Source: Lentimonas sp. CC4 (GTDB lineage: Bacteria > Verrucomicrobiota > Verrucomicrobiia > Opitutales > Coraliomargaritaceae). Taken from it: 64,000 bases of DNA. Of the stretch, positions 7,978 to 15,821 are shown one piece after another. The translations under genes were made by a program, and so were the position numbers. Below the pieces are notes generated by a model that was given only the letters and a program-made list of their open reading frames with translations, searched no databases and was not told the DNA's origin. The stretch's first letter is position 1, and every line of letters begins with the position of its first letter. The stretch is taken from assembly GCF_902728235.1 (NCBI RefSeq), contig NZ_CACVBO010000001.1, positions 3,868,001 through 3,932,000 on the forward strand, given 5' to 3'.

Positions 7978-8183
7978 CCTAAAAAGCTGAGTTGAACCGT
8001 TAATAAACGTGAATGCACGTCAATCACAGACCCTAAGTGCATAATCTTTAGATACTAAAGAACGTCTCTAACTAAGAACCGTGAGTTAGCTAGTTCGCTA
8101 TTTTGGCAGCGAGGCGGATTCACGTTAATTAACGCCCATTAACGGTTTAAGAATCAGAGCCCAAGCCAACTGCCGAATCTAGG
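7978..8183. mobile_element. Family I element, 206 bp, period-10 heptamer arms
   Basis: The left arm holds three heptamers, CGTTAAT (7998), CGTGAAT (8008) and CGTCAAT (8018), separated by exactly three bases. The right arm holds ATTCACG (8118), ATTAACG (8128) and ATTAACG (8138), again at 10-base steps and inverted. The left end (CCTAAAAAGCTGAG then TTGAACC) and the right end (CTGCCGAATCTAGG) match the ends of the element inside relE at 57401-57607. Flanks are GTAAA (7973-7977) and TTAAA (8184-8188), a 4/5 match that fits a decayed 5-bp target duplication. No coding capacity. Confidence 0.6.
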
Positions 8184-8232
8184 TTAAAATGATCCTCCCG
8201 CTCAAGTCTGCCGCGTTGACTCGGCGCAGCAA

Positions 8233-8248
8233 TTAAACAAATGTTTAA
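8233..8248. promoter_or_regulatory. Candidate TetR operator
   Basis: TTAAACA and TGTTTAA form 7-bp inverted half-sites around AA, 36 bases before the TetR start. The position and symmetry suit autoregulation. Confidence 0.45.
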
Positions 8249-8283
8249 AACTAACATATCAAGCCAACTCACAAGACCAGAGC

Positions 8284-8946
8284 ATGCCCACACTTTCCGA
8301 ACCACCCAAGGCAGACAAAACCCGCTGCGACATAATGCGCGCTGCCGAACAGCTATTCGCGGAAAAAGGCTTCCGTGCGATGACATTACGCGACGTCACC
8401 CGCGAAGCACAGGTCAACCTCGCAGCCGTCAACTACCACTTCGGCTCCAAACAGAAACTCATGCTAGCGGTGATACGCAATCGCTTTGAGCCGATCAACG
8501 TTGAACGACTGAAACAACTCGACGCCCTCATCGCAGAGCATGCCCCCGAATCAGTGCCAGTGCATGCGATCTTCGACGCACTCTTCCGCCCACTCTTTGA
8601 AAGCGCCAGCAGCGAAACCGGAGTCGACTATGGCCTCATGCAAATGATTGGTCGCGCCATCACCGAGCCAGCAGATTTCATCAGCACCATACATAAAGAA
8701 CTCTTCACCGAGCTCTCACTGCGCTTCATGTTAGAACTCAAGCGCAGCTGCCCCCACATTTCAACGACCGCTCACCACTATCGCTTCTTCTTTGCCATCA
8801 GCACCATGATCGGGGCGATTGTCGAACAAGTCCGACTCGAAAACCTCTCCGAAGGCATACTCGACCCCACCGACTTCGACACCCTCGTCGAAGAGCTAAT
8901 CACTTTCACCGTCGCAGGCTACATTCAAGGGAACCCCAAGCCATAA
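8284..8946 (+). CDS. TetR/AcrR family transcriptional regulator
   Basis: Encodes 220 residues. The N-terminal HTH is typical: RAAEQLFAEKGFRAMTLRDVTREAQVNLAAVNYHFGSKQKLM (about residues 20-60). The C-terminal part is the larger ligand-binding bundle seen in AcrR/CerR-like proteins (with a DUF1956-like feel, uncertain). A 16-bp palindromic site lies just upstream. The next gene on the same strand (TPR protein) is separated by repeat arrays and is not obviously a target. Confidence 0.92.
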   Translation: MPTLSEPPKADKTRCDIMRAAEQLFAEKGFRAMTLRDVTREAQVNLAAVNYHFGSKQKLMLAVIRNRFEPINVERLKQLDALIAEHAPESVPVHAIFDALFRPLFESASSETGVDYGLMQMIGRAITEPADFISTIHKELFTELSLRFMLELKRSCPHISTTAHHYRFFFAISTMIGAIVEQVRLENLSEGILDPTDFDTLVEELITFTVAGYIQGNPKP

Positions 8947-9014
8947 TCATACTCCTAATCCTGCTGAACCCTAAAAATTGATTAAGAGTCAGATTAGGAT
9001 GACGATTAAGAACC
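8943..9014. repeat. Period-7 inverted repeat (family II), AATCCTG/GATTAAG words
   Basis: The left arm 8943-8962 (ATAATCA, TACTCCT, AATCCTG) overlaps the TetR stop codon. The right arm 8979-9014 carries TTAAGAG, TCAGATT, AGGATGA, CGATTAA in inverted sense. The word family (AATCNTA) is shared with the elements at 42607-42711 and 57152-57253. Confidence 0.6.
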
Positions 9015-9020
9015 GACCTC

Positions 9021-9065
9021 GAACTCCTAACTCTCAACTTTCTCACTTTCCACTTTCCACTTCCC
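9021..9065 (+). repeat. Period-7 leader array before the TPR gene
   Basis: Six consecutive heptamers (AACTCCT, AACTCTC, AACTTTC, TCACTTT, CCACTTT, CCACTTC) end 5 bases before the ATG of the TPR gene. The strand is pyrimidine-rich. No Shine-Dalgarno sequence is present. Confidence 0.7.
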
Positions 9066-9070
9066 AATAG

Positions 9071-9922
9071 ATGCAGCCACTTCGCACACTCCTCATCCTC
9101 ATCAGCATGATCGGATGCACCACACACCTTGCCGCGGAAGCAAAACACTCCGACCTCGACACCCAGCGTCTACTCGACATCAGCAAGCGTGAACAGAAAA
9201 TCTACCAACAACTCGCCGCCGATCCCGAATTCTATTCCGCAGACGATTTAGAGCGCCATGTCAACGACCTCATCGTCTCCTACAGCAGCTACCTCATGGA
9301 GAATCCCAACGACGTTAGCGCACTTGTTCTTTACGGAAAGCTACTGCGCCGCGTCGGCAAGAACGACGAAGCCTTTAAAGCCTTTCTAACAGCCGACGCA
9401 CTCGATCCAAGCATCGCCGTCGTGAAACAGCAGATCGGTAATCACTTGGCTGAAACTGGCAAAGGCAAAGCTGCCCTAACCTTCTACCTCAACGCCATCG
9501 AGCTCGATCCCGATGTGCCCGCCTACCACTACGCACTCGGCGAGATCCTCTACACCTTTCGCGATCAATTCCTCGAAGAAGCCATCTTCACCAGCGACGC
9601 CATCGACCGCGAAATGATCAAAGCCTTTCAAAAAACCGTGAGTCTAGAGCCAGATAACTTCGACTCACAGATGCGACTCGGCGAAGCCTACTACGACCTC
9701 GCTAGTCCCAACTGGAAAGCTGCACTCCTGCATTGGGAAAAACTCCGTAAAACCATCTCCGAAGACGATACACTACGCGCCCAAATCGTCGACCTCCACA
9801 GGACGCGTGTCCTCGGCAAACTAGGCCGCACCACCGAAGCCAAAGCGCTCGCGGAGACCATTGTGCAACCAGGCTTACAGCAATCGAAGCAACAAATCCT
9901 CGCTGAGCTCTCGAAGTTTTAA
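9071..9922 (+). CDS. Exported TPR-repeat protein
   Basis: Encodes 283 residues. An N-terminal signal sequence (residues 1-22, LLILISMIGCTTHLAAEA) targets it to the periplasm; the Cys in MIGC could be a lipoprotein site but the lipobox is weak. The body is alpha-helical with TPR-like units (for example ALVLYGKLLRRVGKNDEAFKAFLTADALDPS and AALTFYLNAIELDPDVPAYHYALGEILY, here only described in part). It probably acts as a protein-binding scaffold. It stands alone, with no informative neighbour. Confidence 0.75.
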   Translation: MQPLRTLLILISMIGCTTHLAAEAKHSDLDTQRLLDISKREQKIYQQLAADPEFYSADDLERHVNDLIVSYSSYLMENPNDVSALVLYGKLLRRVGKNDEAFKAFLTADALDPSIAVVKQQIGNHLAETGKGKAALTFYLNAIELDPDVPAYHYALGEILYTFRDQFLEEAIFTSDAIDREMIKAFQKTVSLEPDNFDSQMRLGEAYYDLASPNWKAALLHWEKLRKTISEDDTLRAQIVDLHRTRVLGKLGRTTEAKALAETIVQPGLQQSKQQILAELSKF

Positions 9923-10489
9923 AGCGGCGAAAAGCAGAAATCAGCGCGAAACTAAGCAGGGCTGACACAAAGCACCGTCGCAGAAAAGATGCATGATCAC
10001 CACGCATATGTCGCTCGACAGGAAAGTCGCCCCCAGAACATCACGATCGCGAAACTCCACAAGTATCGCCGTGCCGTCGGCGCTCGATTAAAAGTCGAAG
10101 TATACATCCTCCACTCTGTGCGCCCCGCGAGCTATTCCAACTCACCTACGCGCAAGACCAATTGATCTGCAAAGGTCACACGTCCTTGAGCAAAGGCTAT
10201 GGCGTCTTCGAACGATTCAGAAAGGCGCCAACCGCATGCTTAAAATAAACGTTTCGCAGAGAACGCCCTACCCGAATGAGATTTCAAGTAGGATTCAGAT
10301 TCGAGTGCTTTCATCTTATCTGAAAACGCCGCATAAAACACCAATATCCAAGGAGTGTATTTAGCGGTATGCGAACTATTCCCGCGGTTATAATCACCCA
10401 GTCTCCGCCCACTGGGCTACGCCTCACACTCATGCTCGTATCCTCCACGCTTAGATGGCTACGCCATGCGAAGCCTGAAAGGCGAACGA
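9923..10489. other. Gene-poor stretch before tRNA-Arg
   Basis: No intact gene recognised. The only coding-like signal is the degraded open frame at 9989-10248. The rest, including 10250-10489, has no clear repeat or RNA structure. Confidence 0.5.
9989..10248 (+). pseudogene. Possible frameshifted gene remnant
   Basis: A 58-residue frame (9989-10165) contains NITIAKLHKYRRAVGARLKV, which resembles the end of an XRE-type antitoxin HTH domain (usually TLxTLQRYAEALGxRLEV). Just before its stop, another frame opens and runs to a TAA at 10248 (RELFQLTYAQDQLICKGH...). Together they look like one gene broken by a frameshift. The family assignment is weak. Confidence 0.25.
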
Positions 10490-10564
10490 TGGTGCTCCCG
10501 TTGAGATTCGAACTCAAATTTGCGGCTTCGGAGACCACTGCTCTATCCATTGAACTACGGGAGC
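10490..10564 (-). tRNA. tRNA-Arg (anticodon CCG)
   Basis: The acceptor stem GCTCCCG pairs with CGGGAGC. The D-arm TAGTTCAATGGATAGAGCA, anticodon loop CTCCGAA (anticodon CCG, bases 34-36) and T-arm GAGTTCGAATCTC are all in place. The discriminator is A and CCA is encoded (10490-10492). The tRNA reads CGG codons. It stands alone, not in an array. Confidence 0.95.
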
Positions 10565-10946
10565 AGATCAATATGTGGCTAGAGTTGTGACTAGTCCGAT
10601 GGGGTCAACGCGAAAAGAAGCCTGACACTGAGATTAGAAAGGCAAATGCACCGACTAGGCACTTCGGAATGCGAGAGCGTGTCTCTTTGCACTGCGGCGC
10701 AGGAACCCTCGCAGTGCACCAAGGTTCGTATGACGCAGCTTACACGAACTGATACGCACCAAGCCATTAAGTCCAACCATCAATTCGGCGAAGCTAAAGT
10801 CCCTCCCGATGCGCGCTCTCCTGCGGGCAAAGAAGACAAATACGTATTATTTGCAAATGAGACACAGTATCAAAAAATAATTTGACAGGCTAAACGAAGC
10901 GCTATTGAGACTCATTCCCAACACTAACTAAGCAGTAAAACAAACA
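10565..10946. other. Intergenic region between tRNA-Arg and porin
   Basis: No gene recognised. It contains a strong hairpin at 10689-10717 (GCACTGCG / CGCAGTGC, 13-base loop) without a T-run. A TTGACA hexamer occurs at 10882-10887 upstream of the porin, but no good -10 box lies at the right distance. Confidence 0.5.
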
Positions 10947-12299
10947 ATGAAACTACAACGACTAATCACCCTCCTCGCACTCTGCAGCGCGGCTTTCGTA
11001 GCCACGCTCCCAGCGCAAGAGGCACCGCAGGCACTCCCCTCTCAAGCCGAGATGTGGAAAATGATCCAGGCACAACAGAAACAAATCGAAGCACTCTCAG
11101 CGATGGTGCAAGCGAACCAAACCGAAGTTTCCACGGCTCGCACGGAACTTGTGTCTGCTAAAAACGAAGCTGCAAATGCCAAGGCCGAAGCAAGCAATGC
11201 AGTCGCTCAGCTGAAGCAAACTCAGCAGCAAATCGAAGCGACTTCGCTTGCAGTTGAAGAAATGGGCGACAGCGCCTTCAACATGCCTGCATGGTATACT
11301 AACACCTCAGTCGGTGGTTATGGTGAGTTGCACGCGAACTTCAACAACGGCGCGGACAACGAAATCGACTTTCACCGCTTCGTGCTGTTCTTCAATCACG
11401 AATACAACGACTGGATCTCGCTCTTCACTGAATTCGAACTCGAGCACAGTCTTGCAGGCGATGGCCAAAACGGTGAAGTCGAACTGGAACAAGCGTTCAT
11501 CCGTATGGCTTGGACACAAGAGTTCAATACTGACGCCGGTGTCTTCCTGATGCCTGTCGGTATCCTCAACGAAACACACGAGCCTAACACTTTCTATGGT
11601 GTCGAGCGTAACCGTATCGAGTCGAACATCCTGCCAAGCACATGGTGGGAAGGTGGCGTTAAAGGCACCTATCGAACTGAAAGCGGCTTTGCATTCGACG
11701 GCACAATTAGCTCTGGCCTCGATGTGCCTACCACAGGCAACAGCGCATACCGCATTCGCAGCGGCCGCCAAAAAGTATCTGAGGCCACCAACGACGAAGT
11801 TGCCATTGCTGGTCGTGTCAAATACACAGGTATTGCAGGCCTAGAGCTCGCAGCATCGGTCTTCTATCAAGATGACCTTGCCCAGACATCCAAAGACGAT
11901 TTCTCAGGACTACTGACAACCACGCACGCGGTTTACCAACACGGCGGTTTCGCACTCCGTGCACTTTATTCCCGTTGGGATCTTAGCGGTGACATCGACA
12001 ACTCTGACGCAGAGGAGCAATACGGTTACTACATCGAGCCATCCTACCGCTGGTCTGTCAGCGAAAAATACGGCGACGTTGGCGTCTATGCGCGCTATAG
12101 CAACTATGAGTTCTACCGCTGGGGCGATATCCAGGAAAATGAGATCTACGAAGTGGGTATCAACTACTGGCCAACTGACAATGTCGTGTTTAAGGCAGAC
12201 TATCAGTATACAGGCGATGCCGACGAATTCCAACGCGCAGACGCTGGCGACAACGACATCGACAGCATCTTCAACCTAGGTGTTGGCTACCAGTTCTAA
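10947..12299 (+). CDS. Outer-membrane porin with N-terminal coiled coil
   Basis: Encodes 450 residues. The signal peptide covers residues 1-23. Residues 33-100 are a heptad-rich coiled coil (QKQIEALSAMVQANQTEV...), probably a periplasmic trimer stalk that contacts peptidoglycan. The rest alternates aromatic and polar residues as a beta barrel and ends in YQF, the C-terminal aromatic signal for BAM insertion. The barrel resembles phosphate-selective (OprO/OprP-type) porins and similar proteins annotated in PVC bacteria; the solute is unknown. The gene is followed by a terminator and then by an FMN-binding protein, so a functional link to the redox genes is possible but not proven. Confidence 0.82.
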   Translation: MKLQRLITLLALCSAAFVATLPAQEAPQALPSQAEMWKMIQAQQKQIEALSAMVQANQTEVSTARTELVSAKNEAANAKAEASNAVAQLKQTQQQIEATSLAVEEMGDSAFNMPAWYTNTSVGGYGELHANFNNGADNEIDFHRFVLFFNHEYNDWISLFTEFELEHSLAGDGQNGEVELEQAFIRMAWTQEFNTDAGVFLMPVGILNETHEPNTFYGVERNRIESNILPSTWWEGGVKGTYRTESGFAFDGTISSGLDVPTTGNSAYRIRSGRQKVSEATNDEVAIAGRVKYTGIAGLELAASVFYQDDLAQTSKDDFSGLLTTTHAVYQHGGFALRALYSRWDLSGDIDNSDAEEQYGYYIEPSYRWSVSEKYGDVGVYARYSNYEFYRWGDIQENEIYEVGINYWPTDNVVFKADYQYTGDADEFQRADAGDNDIDSIFNLGVGYQF

Positions 12300-12313
12300 G
12301 CGATTTTTCCACG

Positions 12314-12350
12314 GCCGGTGCTTGCGCTCTTCGCAAGCACCGGCTTTTTT
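12314..12350 (+). terminator. Intrinsic terminator after the porin gene
   Basis: A perfect 13-bp stem (GCCGGTGCTTGCG with its complement), a 5-base loop and TTTTTT. It separates the porin from the flavin redox genes. Confidence 0.9.
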
Positions 12351-12366
12351 CGCATCTACGACACTT

Positions 12367-12894
12367 ATGCCCTCACGCACTTTCATACCACTCATTGCAC
12401 TTTACTGCCTACTATTTGGCAGCACGCAGCTATGTGCGCTCGAAGAGGTGTATCTGGAGCCAGAAGTATTCATCAGCCAAAGTTTTGACGGCGAACCGGA
12501 GCAAAAGGTGCTCTGGTTGACAAAGGACACCAAGGCTTCGATCAAGCAAGTGCTCGGCCGCGACTACAGCGGCATGCGTATACGCTACTGGCAACAGGGC
12601 GGACGCACTGCATGGATTCTGGATGAGCTAGGCAAAGTCAAACCAATCACGACCGGGTTTGTGGTCGAGAACAATCAACTGGTATCCATGCAGGTGCTCA
12701 TCTACCGTGAAACACACGGTTGGGAAGTGCGCTACCCGTTCTTCACCGACCAATTTAAAGGTCTCGAGCTAGGCGATAAAAACCGCCTAAATAAAAAAAT
12801 CGACGGCATCAGCGGCGCGACACTCTCTGTCAACGCCCTCACTCGACTTTCTAAACTAGCGCTGCACCTACACAAGGAGGCCGCCCAACAATGA
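12367..12894 (+). CDS. Exported FMN-binding protein (flavinylation substrate)
   Basis: Encodes 175 residues. A signal sequence covers residues 1-23. The C-terminal FMN-binding domain contains DGISGATLSVNALT; the Thr of the SGAT motif is where ApbE attaches FMN through a phosphoester bond in RnfG, NqrC and related proteins. An ApbE gene lies two genes downstream, which supports flavinylation. The start at 12367 is chosen because it begins the signal peptide; the frame is open further upstream into the terminator. The stop overlaps the next start (ATGA). Confidence 0.87.
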   Translation: MPSRTFIPLIALYCLLFGSTQLCALEEVYLEPEVFISQSFDGEPEQKVLWLTKDTKASIKQVLGRDYSGMRIRYWQQGGRTAWILDELGKVKPITTGFVVENNQLVSMQVLIYRETHGWEVRYPFFTDQFKGLELGDKNRLNKKIDGISGATLSVNALTRLSKLALHLHKEAAQQ

Positions 12895-13658
12895 GCCTGC
12901 AATTGCCACGTAAACGCACGATCCTCGCATGGCACCGCTGGCTGGGAATCGCATCTGCACTCTTCTTGCTGAGTCTATCCATCACCGGACTCGCGCTCAA
13001 CCACACCGAATTTCTAAAGCTCGATCAGGTTCAGATCAAAAGCAGCGTCATCCTCAACCGCTATGGCATGGCCAGCGGCGAATCCATCGATGCGTATCGT
13101 ATCCATCAATCCGATACACTGGCACATCTCAACGGCCAACTCTTCTACAACAACGCACCACTCGCCAGCGCAAGCCGACCACTGGGCATCATCGAAGGCG
13201 ATCCGATCTCTGTCGTCGCGACAGAGACACAGCTCATCTACCTGACAACTGAGGGCGAATTCATCGAATCCATCGATAGCAATCAGCTCCCCTACACGAC
13301 ATTGATCGCCGTCGGCACCACCATCGACGGAAGCCCCCTACTCATTAGCGCCGAAGGTAATTGGACGCCCGATGCCGACTGGCTTGAATTCGACCGATAC
13401 CAGGCAAGCTACAACGTCGAACCGCTCGAAACCATCACACTCGACGAAGCCAATGCCAACACCCTCCTCGATGCGTTTCAAGGCGGCGGCGTCTCGCTCT
13501 ACCGCGTGCTACTCGACCTGCACTCAGGCCGCCTCTTCGGCTGGGCTGGACGCACACTGATGGATCTCTCCGCGATCGCGATCATCATTCTCATCACCTC
13601 AGGAATCGGCGGTTGGTTACGCAAATCACGCCGCCCCAAAACACCGCCGATCTCCTAA
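12891..13658 (+). CDS. PepSY-associated membrane protein
   Basis: Encodes 255 residues. An N-terminal helix (HRWLGIASALFLLSLSITGLALN) and a C-terminal helix (LSAIAIIILITSGIGGWL) bracket a periplasmic domain of about 180 residues. Both ends match PepSY-associated TM proteins, with the conserved WHRWLG start and the LDLHSGRLFGWAGR segment before the last helix. Such proteins are thought to move electrons across the inner membrane to flavinylated partners. It overlaps the FMN-binding gene by 4 bases, so the two are translationally coupled. Confidence 0.85.
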   Translation: MSLQLPRKRTILAWHRWLGIASALFLLSLSITGLALNHTEFLKLDQVQIKSSVILNRYGMASGESIDAYRIHQSDTLAHLNGQLFYNNAPLASASRPLGIIEGDPISVVATETQLIYLTTEGEFIESIDSNQLPYTTLIAVGTTIDGSPLLISAEGNWTPDADWLEFDRYQASYNVEPLETITLDEANANTLLDAFQGGGVSLYRVLLDLHSGRLFGWAGRTLMDLSAIAIIILITSGIGGWLRKSRRPKTPPIS

Positions 13659-13661
13659 CTC

Positions 13662-13731
13662 CCTCTCAGTCCTAAAGTCTCAGGTCTCAGTCCTCAGTCC
13701 TCAAGTCTCAGGCCTCACTCCTCAGCCCTCA
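13662..13731 (+). repeat. Period-7 leader array before apbE
   Basis: Ten consecutive heptamers of the form NNCCTCA/NNTCTCA (for example GTCCTCA, GTCCTCA, AGTCTCA, GGCCTCA, CTCCTCA, GCCCTCA) end 5 bases before the apbE ATG. This is the longest array in the window. Confidence 0.8.
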
Positions 13732-13735
13732 CAAA

Positions 13736-14692
13736 ATGCAACGCCGACGCTTCATCAAAATCCTAGCGACTAGTGCCGCAGGCATGAGCCTAGGAAACAT
13801 CGCATCTGCTCTGCCCACACTCCAAGCGGTTCGCTGGAGCGGCTACACGCTTGGCGCCGAAGGCAGCTTCACGCTCTACGCCAAGGATCGCTCAAGCGCT
13901 CAAAACGTCCTTAAGCATTGCTTCGCAGAAATACGCCGCCTCGAATCGTTGTTCAGTCTCTACGATCCGACTTCAGAGCTTTGCCGTCTCAATCGCGACG
14001 GACAACTCAACACCCCCTCCCCCGAATGGCAACCGCTCTTAGCCGCGATCGATCAAGCCTACGCACTGAGCAATGGATTGTTCGACCCCACTGTGCAACC
14101 GCTCTGGCAGACCTACGCAACGCACTTTAAGCACTCCCCCGAAACCACAGCAGCGCCGCACCCGCACGAGATTGCCGCGGCACTCAAGCGCACCGGATGG
14201 CAGCATATCGAGCACGACACGAAAACGATTCGTTTCAATCACCCAGGTATGCAGCTCACCCTCAACGGGATTGCCCAAGGTTACATCACCGATCACATCA
14301 GCGATATTCTTAAAAACGCAGGCTATCAACACGTGTTAATCGAACTCGGCGAGACCCGAGCCATCGGCTCACACCCTGAGCAACGCCCGTGGAGTATCGG
14401 CATCAAAGATGCACACTATCCCAGCGAACTCCACGACGTAGCCGAACTCGACAATCAAGCCCTCGCCACCAGCGGCAGCTATGGCAGCCCATTCTCTAAA
14501 GACGGCCACTACCACCATTTAATTCACCCACAAACAGGACTCCCTGCGACACGCTGGAAGAGCCTCAGCGTGATCGCGCCCACGGCCACACAAGCCGACG
14601 CACTCTCTACCGGCTTATCCTTTGCGAGCGCCAAAGAGATTGAAACCATTCAGAGTAAGCACTCCGAGCTACGCGTGCTCAAACAGAGCTAG
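13736..14692 (+). CDS. apbE: FAD:protein FMN transferase
   Basis: Encodes 318 residues. The N-terminus (MQRRRFIKILATSAAGMSLG) looks like a Tat or lipoprotein-like export signal. ApbE features are the SLYDPTSEL...LN segment, DPTVQPLW, LNGIAQGYITD, LATSGSYGSPF followed by HLIHPQTGLP, and the metal-binding TQADALSTGL near the C-terminus. The enzyme uses FAD to attach FMN to a Ser/Thr of exported proteins, here most likely the FMN-binding protein encoded upstream. The gene follows the PepSY gene after 77 bases filled by a heptamer array. Confidence 0.93.
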   Translation: MQRRRFIKILATSAAGMSLGNIASALPTLQAVRWSGYTLGAEGSFTLYAKDRSSAQNVLKHCFAEIRRLESLFSLYDPTSELCRLNRDGQLNTPSPEWQPLLAAIDQAYALSNGLFDPTVQPLWQTYATHFKHSPETTAAPHPHEIAAALKRTGWQHIEHDTKTIRFNHPGMQLTLNGIAQGYITDHISDILKNAGYQHVLIELGETRAIGSHPEQRPWSIGIKDAHYPSELHDVAELDNQALATSGSYGSPFSKDGHYHHLIHPQTGLPATRWKSLSVIAPTATQADALSTGLSFASAKEIETIQSKHSELRVLKQS

Positions 14693-14699
14693 CAGAACA

Positions 14700-15809
14700 C
14701 TACTCTTGCGCAGCCTGCAGCAACTCTCGCTGCAGCGTATAATACGCGGGCTTCGGTGCATACTCGCGATCGAAGATACTACCATCATAGGCTTCACGTT
14801 TCACATACGCATCTGCATCGCTAAGGTTCCAAACATTCCAGGTGACAACACCCGAATGGCGCTTCGACAATAGCACTCGCAGTATCGCACCAAAGGTCTC
14901 GGCTTGCGCCTCGTAGTCTTTCTTCTTTTTAAGCCACACGTTATTCTCCGTAACATGAAATGAGAGTTCATTGGCATGCGCCCATGCAATCAACTTCTCC
15001 AAACGCTCCAAGTTCCCTGGCTCTTTCTCCCAGCCCACATCCACATGCGCCTGCCAGCCGATACCATCGACGCGCAGACCTTGTTCTCTCAAATAATACA
15101 CGAGCCCACATACTTTACCCCATGCACCGCTCTCCATCTTGCCGTGCTGATTAATGATCAGCTTCGTATTGGGCGCATGTTCGTTGGCGATCTCAAACGC
15201 CATCTTAATATACTGCGGAGGACGCATTGGCACAGTCTCATCGAAGCCTAAGATCGTCCAAGGGTTCTCCCACTTATCAGTGCCAGGCTTCGGACCAAAC
15301 CACTCGCCTGTTTTAGGCTCGACCGTCTCATTCACCACATCCATCCAGCGCACTTGCGGATGCCCATCGTAGCGTTGACAAAGCGCAGTCATAAATTCGG
15401 TCAAGTTCTGCTCCAACTCTGCTGGTGTGCGATCATCTTCCAATGTCCACTTCGAAGCCTGCGGACCGATCGGCCCATGCATACGAATCAACTGACCATG
15501 CTCGGCCGCATACTCCACCCACGCATCTGCGATCTTCCAATTCCAGCGATCTGGCATCGGATGAATTCCGGGCTGCTTAAAATCATTCTCCGGGGTGATG
15601 TAACTAAACTCACGAGCTAACAACCCCGACGTGCGTGACCGCTTCTTCCAGCCTGTGGTGCCGCCGACATACACATTCCCTCTGGGATAATACTGAGCCA
15701 CGATCTCGCGAAGCGGCGCCCCCTCAGCGACGGGGAGTTCAAACTCCTCCGCCAACAACGAAACTGGAAATAACAAACAAAGAGAAATCAGACGCTTAAA
15801 TATAATCAT
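14700..15809 (-). CDS. GH10 endo-1,4-beta-xylanase
   Basis: Encodes 369 residues with a signal peptide (1-20), so the enzyme is exported. The GH10 acid/base is Glu161 in WMDVVNE, and the nucleophile is Glu288 in FHVTENNVW. Other GH10 landmarks are the early TPENDFK motif and RMHGPIG (in place of GHTLVWH). It would cut internal beta-1,4 bonds of xylan. The missing GHTLVW histidine segment is a divergence worth noting. It is the last gene of a minus-strand unit with the sulfatase-esterase and a sugar transporter, 12 bases after the former. Confidence 0.9.
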   Translation of the reverse strand: MIIFKRLISLCLLFPVSLLAEEFELPVAEGAPLREIVAQYYPRGNVYVGGTTGWKKRSRTSGLLAREFSYITPENDFKQPGIHPMPDRWNWKIADAWVEYAAEHGQLIRMHGPIGPQASKWTLEDDRTPAELEQNLTEFMTALCQRYDGHPQVRWMDVVNETVEPKTGEWFGPKPGTDKWENPWTILGFDETVPMRPPQYIKMAFEIANEHAPNTKLIINQHGKMESGAWGKVCGLVYYLREQGLRVDGIGWQAHVDVGWEKEPGNLERLEKLIAWAHANELSFHVTENNVWLKKKKDYEAQAETFGAILRVLLSKRHSGVVTWNVWNLSDADAYVKREAYDGSIFDREYAPKPAYYTLQRELLQAAQE

Positions 15810-15821
15810 AAATCCGTGTAT

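Noticed and set aside
10882-10910. Porin promoter with TTGACA
   Set aside because: The -35 hexamer is perfect but no acceptable -10 box lies 16-18 bases away.
13662-13731. Possible CRISPR or minisatellite array
   Set aside because: The units are 7 bases long with no spacers of constant length, and no cas gene is in the window.
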